Part shown: one piece after another, positions 59,808 through 64,000 of the stretch
Numbering within the stretch: position 1 is the stretch's first letter
How the letters are laid out: every line of letters begins with the position of its first letter
Origin: Mameliella sp. CS4
GTDB lineage: Bacteria > Pseudomonadota > Alphaproteobacteria > Rhodobacterales > Rhodobacteraceae
Assembly (NCBI RefSeq): GCF_019392335.1
Contig: NZ_JAHXRQ010000016.1
Span: 1 to 64,000 of the forward strand
Reading direction: 5' to 3'
Length of the DNA: 64,000 nt
The notes under the pieces: model-generated
The model's database searches: none
What the model was told of the DNA's origin: nothing
Seen by the model: the letters and a program-made list of their open reading frames with translations, nothing else
Position numbers and translations under genes: made by a program

Positions 59808-60622
59808 CCCGCATTATCTCTGTCCCCCTGCCCGATGGCGGCCAACTGAACGCCCGTATCGACGGGCCGTCCGGGGCGCCCTGGGTGGCCTTTTCCAACT
59901 CGGTGATGACCGATCTTTCGATCTGGGACGCACAGGCAAGCGTCCTCTCGGACCGCTTCCAGGTGCTGCGCTACGACCAGCGGGGCCACGGCGACTCCAG
60001 CCTGCCCGACGGGCCGATGAGCTTTGACGGCTATGGCGCGGACCTGACTGCACTGCTGGATCATTGCGGGGTCACCCGCTGCGTCCTGATCGGCCTGTCG
60101 ATGGGTGTGCCCACCTGCTTGGCCGCCGCCAGAGCCCGGCCCGACCGCGTCGCCGCCTTCGTCGTCGTGGATGGCGTCGCGCGCAGCGCAGCGGGGCGCG
60201 AGGCCTTCTGGACCGAACGGCGCGAGACCGCCCGCGCCGATGGCATGGCTCGGATCGCGGCAGAGACCGCGGCGCGCTGGCTGCCCGATGTGGATGCGGA
60301 CGCCCCCCTGGCACAGGGCCTGACCGCCATGATCGCCGCGACCCCGGTCGAAGGCTTTGCCGCCGCGACCCATGCGCTGGCCTCCTACGACCAGTCCGCC
60401 GCGCTGACGTCTCTGACCTGCCCCGTACTGGGCCTGGCCGGGGAAAAGGACGGCGCCATGCCCGGCGCGATCCGGACCCAGTTCGACGCCCTGAACGACG
60501 TTCGTTTCAACACCATTCCTGGGGCGGGCCATGTGCCCAACTTCCAATGCCCCGAGGCCTTCAATGCCGCGCTGGCGCCATTCCTGGACGCCGTGGCCCA
60601 AGACCAACAGGAGCTCCCGTGA
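59804..60622 (+). CDS. Alpha/beta hydrolase (3-oxoadipate enol-lactonase-like)
   Basis: 272 residues. The nucleophile is Ser99 in GLSMG, the acid is in AGEKDGAM and the histidine in GAGHVPN. The N-terminal NSVMTDLSIWDAQ and YDQRGHGDS stretches resemble PcaD. With a CMD-family gene two genes later it recalls the PcaCD pair of the protocatechuate branch, but the CoA-transferase between them argues for another acid. It starts inside the TRAP stop (ATGA). Confidence 0.88.
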   Translation: MTRIISVPLPDGGQLNARIDGPSGAPWVAFSNSVMTDLSIWDAQASVLSDRFQVLRYDQRGHGDSSLPDGPMSFDGYGADLTALLDHCGVTRCVLIGLSMGVPTCLAAARARPDRVAAFVVVDGVARSAAGREAFWTERRETARADGMARIAAETAARWLPDVDADAPLAQGLTAMIAATPVEGFAAATHALASYDQSAALTSLTCPVLGLAGEKDGAMPGAIRTQFDALNDVRFNTIPGAGHVPNFQCPEAFNAALAPFLDAVAQDQQELP

Positions 60623-61815
60623 TGCCCGGACCGCTGTCTCATATCCGTGTTCTCGACCTTTCGCGCATCATGGCCGGCCCCTGGTGCGGCCAGATCCTGG
60701 CCGACCTGGGCGCCGACGTCATCAAGGTCGAACGGCTGGGCGCCGGGGACGACACCCGCCGCTGGGGCCCGCCGTTCCTCAAGGACAGCGCGGGCAACAC
60801 CACCAGGGAGGCCGGGTACTACCTGTCTGTCAACCGCGGCAAACGCTCGGTCGAGCTGGACCTGAAAACCGAGGAAGGGCGCGATGCCGTCCGCGCCCTG
60901 GCACGCGAATCCGACATCCTGCTGGAGAATTTCAAGACCGGCACGCTGGGCCGCATGGGACTGGGCTATGATGACCTCAAGGAGGTGAATCCGCGCCTGA
61001 TCTATGCCTCTGTCACCGGCTTTGGCCTGACCGGGCCCCAGGCAAACGACGCCGCCTATGACTTCATGATCCAGGGCATGGGCGGCCTGATGAGCGTCAC
61101 CGGCGGCCCGGATACGGAACCGGGCGGCGGCCCGCAGAAGGTGGGCGTGCCGATCATCGACATCATGACCGGCATGTATACCGCCATCGGCGCCCTGGCG
61201 GCGCTGGCCAACCGCGACCAGACCGGCAAGGGCGATCATATCGACATCGCCATGCTGGACGTTTCTGTCGCGATGCTGGCGAACCAGGCGATGAACTACC
61301 TGATTTCCGGACAGACACCCGCGCGGCGCGGCAATCGTCACCCCAATATCCAACCGCAGAACGTCTACCCGGTGCAGGACGGTTTCATCGTCCTCGCGGT
61401 GGGCAACGACAGCCAGTTCGTCCGGTTCTGCGAGGTCATCGGTCAGCCTGCCCTGTCCGATGATCCCAAATTCGCCACCAACGCCGCCCGGGTCGAGAAC
61501 CTGGAAGAGCTGGAGACGCTGCTGATCGCGGCGCTCGCCGATCGCACGATCACCGCATGGTGCGAGGCCTTTGCCGCGGCGGGTGTGCCCTCCGGCCCGA
61601 TCAACACCATCGACCGGGTGTTCGAGGAACCGCAGGTCAGGCACCGCCAGATGCTGCGCGAGATTCCGCATCCGCTGTCGGGCACGGTCAAGCAGGTGGT
61701 CAGCCCGATGAACTTTCGCAACGCGCCGCTGAGTTTCGACAAGGCGCCGCCGCTGCTGGGCGAACATACCGAAGAGGTGCTGCAGGCACTCGGACTGGGG
61801 GAGATGCAGACATGA
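60622..61815 (+). CDS. Class III (CaiB/BaiF) CoA-transferase
   Basis: 397 residues. The N-terminal IRVLDLSRIMAGPWCGQILA and the catalytic Asp180 in IIDIMTG match the family. The start overlaps the hydrolase stop (TGATG). It is clearly related to the enzyme at 53034-54257 but not recently duplicated. Two transferases in one cluster suggest that two acids are activated, or that one works on a product acid. Confidence 0.92.
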   Translation: MPGPLSHIRVLDLSRIMAGPWCGQILADLGADVIKVERLGAGDDTRRWGPPFLKDSAGNTTREAGYYLSVNRGKRSVELDLKTEEGRDAVRALARESDILLENFKTGTLGRMGLGYDDLKEVNPRLIYASVTGFGLTGPQANDAAYDFMIQGMGGLMSVTGGPDTEPGGGPQKVGVPIIDIMTGMYTAIGALAALANRDQTGKGDHIDIAMLDVSVAMLANQAMNYLISGQTPARRGNRHPNIQPQNVYPVQDGFIVLAVGNDSQFVRFCEVIGQPALSDDPKFATNAARVENLEELETLLIAALADRTITAWCEAFAAAGVPSGPINTIDRVFEEPQVRHRQMLREIPHPLSGTVKQVVSPMNFRNAPLSFDKAPPLLGEHTEEVLQALGLGEMQT

Positions 61816-62438
61816 AGAACGGACAGAACACCGCCAGGGTCGAGGGACGGATCAGCTTTCCCGACCCCGAGACCATGACCGCCGCCCAGCGCGAGGTCTA
61901 TGACCAGATCATTTCCGGCCCCCGCCGGACCCTGGTCGGGCCGCTGCGTGCCGCGCTGCACAACCCGGCGCTGGCCGACCGCTGGCAACGCCTGGGCCAG
62001 GTGCTGCGGTTCGAGACCTCCTTGCCGACACGCCTGTCGGAACTTGCGATCCTTGTCACTGCGCGGCGCTGGAACAGCCGCCTGGAATGGGCCGTCCACG
62101 CGCGCGACGCGGACCGGGCCGGTCTTGACCCGGCGGTGGCCGAGGCGGTCCGTCTTTGCCAGCCGCCCAGCTTCGGCGGGGACGACGAGGCCCGCGAGAT
62201 CTATGATTTTGCCCGCCAGATCGTGCAGACAGGCGACGTGAGCGGCGACACCTATGCCGCCATCGTCGCCCGCTGGGGTGAGGTCGGCGCGGTCGAACTG
62301 ACCGCCGTCATTGGCTATTATTCGCTGGTGGCGATGACACTGAACGTCCACCGCATCCCCCTGCCCGAGGGCGTGAGCGCCTCACTTCCCGGCGAGGCCG
62401 GTGTGCTGGCCGAGCTTCCGGCACCGGCGGGGGCCTGA
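61812..62438 (+). CDS. Carboxymuconolactone decarboxylase family protein
   Basis: 208 residues with the CMD core LSELAILVTARRWNSRLEW then AVHARDADRAGL. It lacks the CxxC pair of AhpD-type peroxidases, as decarboxylase-like members do. It is coupled by a four-base overlap to the CoA-transferase. Decarboxylation of a lactone or keto acid is possible; the substrate is not known. Confidence 0.88.
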   Translation: MKNGQNTARVEGRISFPDPETMTAAQREVYDQIISGPRRTLVGPLRAALHNPALADRWQRLGQVLRFETSLPTRLSELAILVTARRWNSRLEWAVHARDADRAGLDPAVAEAVRLCQPPSFGGDDEAREIYDFARQIVQTGDVSGDTYAAIVARWGEVGAVELTAVIGYYSLVAMTLNVHRIPLPEGVSASLPGEAGVLAELPAPAGA

Positions 62439-62444
62439 GCGATC

Positions 62445-63068
62445 ATGTTCCACGACCCCCGGCACGACGCGCATGGGCTGGCGCATGGCCCCTGGATGGC
62501 CCTGATCGCCCCCCGCCCCATCGCCTGGATATCAACCGTCTCGGCGGAGGGGCTGCGCAACCTCGCCCCCTACAGCGCCTTCAACACCGTCGCGTCCAAA
62601 CCGCCTTTCGTGATGTTTTCCTCCGATGGGCCCAAGGACACACTGGCCAACATAGAGGCGACCGGCGAGTTCTGCGTGAACATCCCCGGCGACGACCTGA
62701 AAGAGGCGATGAACGCCACCTCCGGCAGCTACCCGCCAGAGGTGGACGAATTCGCCATCGCCGGCGTCACCCCCGCCCCCTGTACCAATATCGCCGCCCC
62801 GCGCGTGGCAGAGGCCCCGATCTCGATCGAATGCCGTCTGAACCAGATCGTGAGGCTTACCCCTTCCACCGGCGCCCCCTGCCACAACCGCGTGGTTTTC
62901 GGAGAGGCCGTCGGCATCCACATCGCCGACCGAATCCTGCGGGACGGCAAGATCGCCACGGACCTGCTGCGCCCGCTCGCGCGGCTGGGATACCGCGACT
63001 ACTGCACCGTGACAGAGACATTCGAGATGATCCGCCCGCAGGTGGAGCAGACAGGCACGAGGACCTGA
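62445..63068 (+). CDS. Flavin reductase family protein (DIM6/NTAB type)
   Basis: 207 residues. The FMN-binding region ALIAPRPIAWISTVSAEG is followed by NLAPYSAFNTVASKPP and later GEFCVNIPG. These proteins supply reduced FMN to monooxygenases or bind FMN for other redox roles. No partner monooxygenase is encoded in this cluster inside the window. Confidence 0.9.
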   Translation: MFHDPRHDAHGLAHGPWMALIAPRPIAWISTVSAEGLRNLAPYSAFNTVASKPPFVMFSSDGPKDTLANIEATGEFCVNIPGDDLKEAMNATSGSYPPEVDEFAIAGVTPAPCTNIAAPRVAEAPISIECRLNQIVRLTPSTGAPCHNRVVFGEAVGIHIADRILRDGKIATDLLRPLARLGYRDYCTVTETFEMIRPQVEQTGTRT

Positions 63069-63073
63069 CGACC

Positions 63074-63838
63074 ATGAGCCACGAAACCCTGACCCTGGAG
63101 GTCAGCGACCATATCGCCACCCTCACCATCACCCGCCCCCCGGTGAACGCCCAGAACAACCGCTTTCGCGACGATCTGGTCGAGGTGGTGGATGCGCTTG
63201 GCGACCGGTCGGATGTACGCGCCATCGTGATCACCGGCGCGGGCAAGGCCTTTTCCGCGGGCGCCGACCTGTCCGAACGTCCGCCCCAGGACCCCGGCCA
63301 CTACACCGCGCATAATCGCCGCGTGCGGGCCAGCTTTGACTGCCTGCTGGAATGTCCCAAGCCGATCATCGCCGCCGTCAACGGCGCGGCCATCGGCGCG
63401 GGCTGTGTGACTGCGCTCTGCTGTGACATCATCGTGACTTCCGAAAAGGGCTTTCTGCAAATGACCGAGGTCATGGTCGGCCTCGCCGGGGGCGTGGCCC
63501 ATGTGCGGCGCCACTTCGGGGAAAGCGACGCGCGCTTGATGATCTACACCGCCCGCCGCGTCTATGGCCCCGAGCTGTTGCGCATGAACGTGGCCTCGGC
63601 CTGTGTCGCGCCAGAGGATCTGATGGCAACCGCGCGCGGCATGGCCACCGACATCGCCCGGGCCAGCCCCTCGGCCGCGCGTGCGGCCAAGAAGAGCTTT
63701 CAGGTGACGGAAGGCCTGTCGATCTACGAAGGCTACCGGTTCGAACAGGGCCAGACCAAGGCGCTGTCCACCTCCGAGGATACCGCAGAGGCGATGGCGG
63801 CCTTCCGCGAAAAGCGCGCGCCGGTCTTCAAAGGCTGA
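63074..63838 (+). CDS. Enoyl-CoA hydratase/isomerase (crotonase) family protein
   Basis: 254 residues. The oxyanion-hole segments AFSAGADL and NGAAIGAG are present. In rat mitochondrial hydratase two glutamates act; here the second is kept as Glu132 (QMTEVMVGL) but the first is Val112 (GAGCVTAL). The enzyme may therefore be an isomerase, hydrolase or specialised hydratase. It starts five bases after the flavin reductase stop. Confidence 0.9.
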   Translation: MSHETLTLEVSDHIATLTITRPPVNAQNNRFRDDLVEVVDALGDRSDVRAIVITGAGKAFSAGADLSERPPQDPGHYTAHNRRVRASFDCLLECPKPIIAAVNGAAIGAGCVTALCCDIIVTSEKGFLQMTEVMVGLAGGVAHVRRHFGESDARLMIYTARRVYGPELLRMNVASACVAPEDLMATARGMATDIARASPSAARAAKKSFQVTEGLSIYEGYRFEQGQTKALSTSEDTAEAMAAFREKRAPVFKG

Positions 63839-63841
63839 GCG

Positions 63842-63863
63842 GCCCGGGGCGCTGCCGCCGGGC
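63842..63863 (+). terminator. Hairpin after the crotonase gene
   Basis: GCCCGG (63842-63847) and CCGGGC (63858-63863) pair around a ten-base loop just past the stop. No U-tract, so a weak call. Confidence 0.35.
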
Positions 63864-63942
63864 AGGTTCGACACACCAGTCTGCCCGCCTCTCCGTTCGG
63901 GCTTGCGGCCAAAGCGGTTCTTGCGCAATGGCCTTCCCGGGA

Positions 63943-63952
63943 ATTCCGGAAT
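63943..63952. promoter_or_regulatory. Palindrome upstream of a probable next gene
   Basis: ATTCCGGAAT is a perfect ten-base palindrome overlapping GGAATTCC, 40 bases before the next candidate start codon. It may be an operator. Confidence 0.3.
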
Positions 63953-63991
63953 AAGACGTCCGGCAAAGTTTCATCGCGCGGGAAGACCACC

Positions 63992-64000
63992 ATGATACCC
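63992..64000 (+). CDS. Possible start of the next gene at the right edge
   Basis: ATG at 63992 is preceded by GGGAAG at a suitable distance. Only three codons (M-I-P) are visible, so this is a weak suggestion that the cluster continues or a new unit begins. Confidence 0.3.

Noticed and set aside
1..64000. tRNA, rRNA, riboswitches, insertion sequences and attachment sites
   Set aside because: I looked for cloverleaf-like segments, transposase motifs and flanking repeats while reading and found none convincing. A covariance-model scan would be needed to exclude small RNAs.

Overview
This is a high-GC window of about 64 kb. It looks like an accessory, catabolism-rich stretch of an alphaproteobacterial chromosome or large plasmid, most likely from a marine or soil Rhodobacteraceae (Roseobacter-type) bacterium. 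The reasons are the density of TRAP, TTT and ABC uptake systems, the paired IclR and GntR regulators, a short DUF1127 gene, Hint-domain and RTX secreted proteins, a short bactofilin, and tightly overlapping ATGA/TGATG gene junctions. I see no rRNA, tRNA, CRISPR array or intact insertion sequence.

Layout. (A) 471-16273: an IclR regulator, and facing it a 15-gene minus-strand operon (14887 down to 1314). The operon encodes a small HTH-like protein, an NMT1/SsuA-type ABC importer, a Rieske oxygenase, two short-chain dehydrogenases, a type I extradiol dioxygenase, an alpha/beta hydrolase, a ThDP enzyme, an aspartate-dehydrogenase-like protein, an aldehyde dehydrogenase, an FprA-type reductase, a flavodoxin and a pentapeptide-repeat protein. 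A NicC-like FAD monooxygenase is divergent from it. A shared operator with TGTTCA direct repeats lies upstream of the operon, of the monooxygenase and of the IclR gene. (B) 16430-17970: an AT-rich island with up to three ORFans. (C) 18061-22988: bicupin, IclR and a TctCBA tripartite transporter. (D) 23399-34130: a 2005-residue RTX protein, a NarL-type response regulator, a DISM-type sensor kinase, an EF-hand protein, a small secreted protein and a Hint-domain protein. (E) 34675-38378: bactofilin, LysR, a WrbA-like flavoprotein, a DsbA-family protein, DUF1127 and a DMT exporter. (F) 38535-43471: GntR, TcuA and TcuB (tricarballylate/citrate oxidation) and a convergent SLC13 transporter. (G) 43588-50154: a polyamine-type ABC importer with an Asp/Glu racemase-family protein, and a divergent GntR-GNAT pair. 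(H) 50159-52330: a DEAD-box helicase. (I) 52448-63838 and probably beyond: MaoC, two class III CoA-transferases, two acyl-CoA dehydrogenases, a TAXI-TRAP transporter, a hydrolase, a CMD protein, a flavin reductase and a crotonase.

How the genes work together. Regions A, C, F, G and I each look like a self-contained uptake-plus-catabolism module, and all but I carry their own regulator. A is the most unusual. It appears to oxidise a ring compound, perhaps an N-heteroaromatic carboxylate, and its only encoded electron supply to the Rieske oxygenase is NADPH reductase plus flavodoxin rather than a ferredoxin. I is a candidate CoA-dependent pathway with a probable heteromeric acyl-CoA dehydrogenase and a crotonase that lacks one catalytic glutamate. 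All substrates are inferred from gene context and none is certain.
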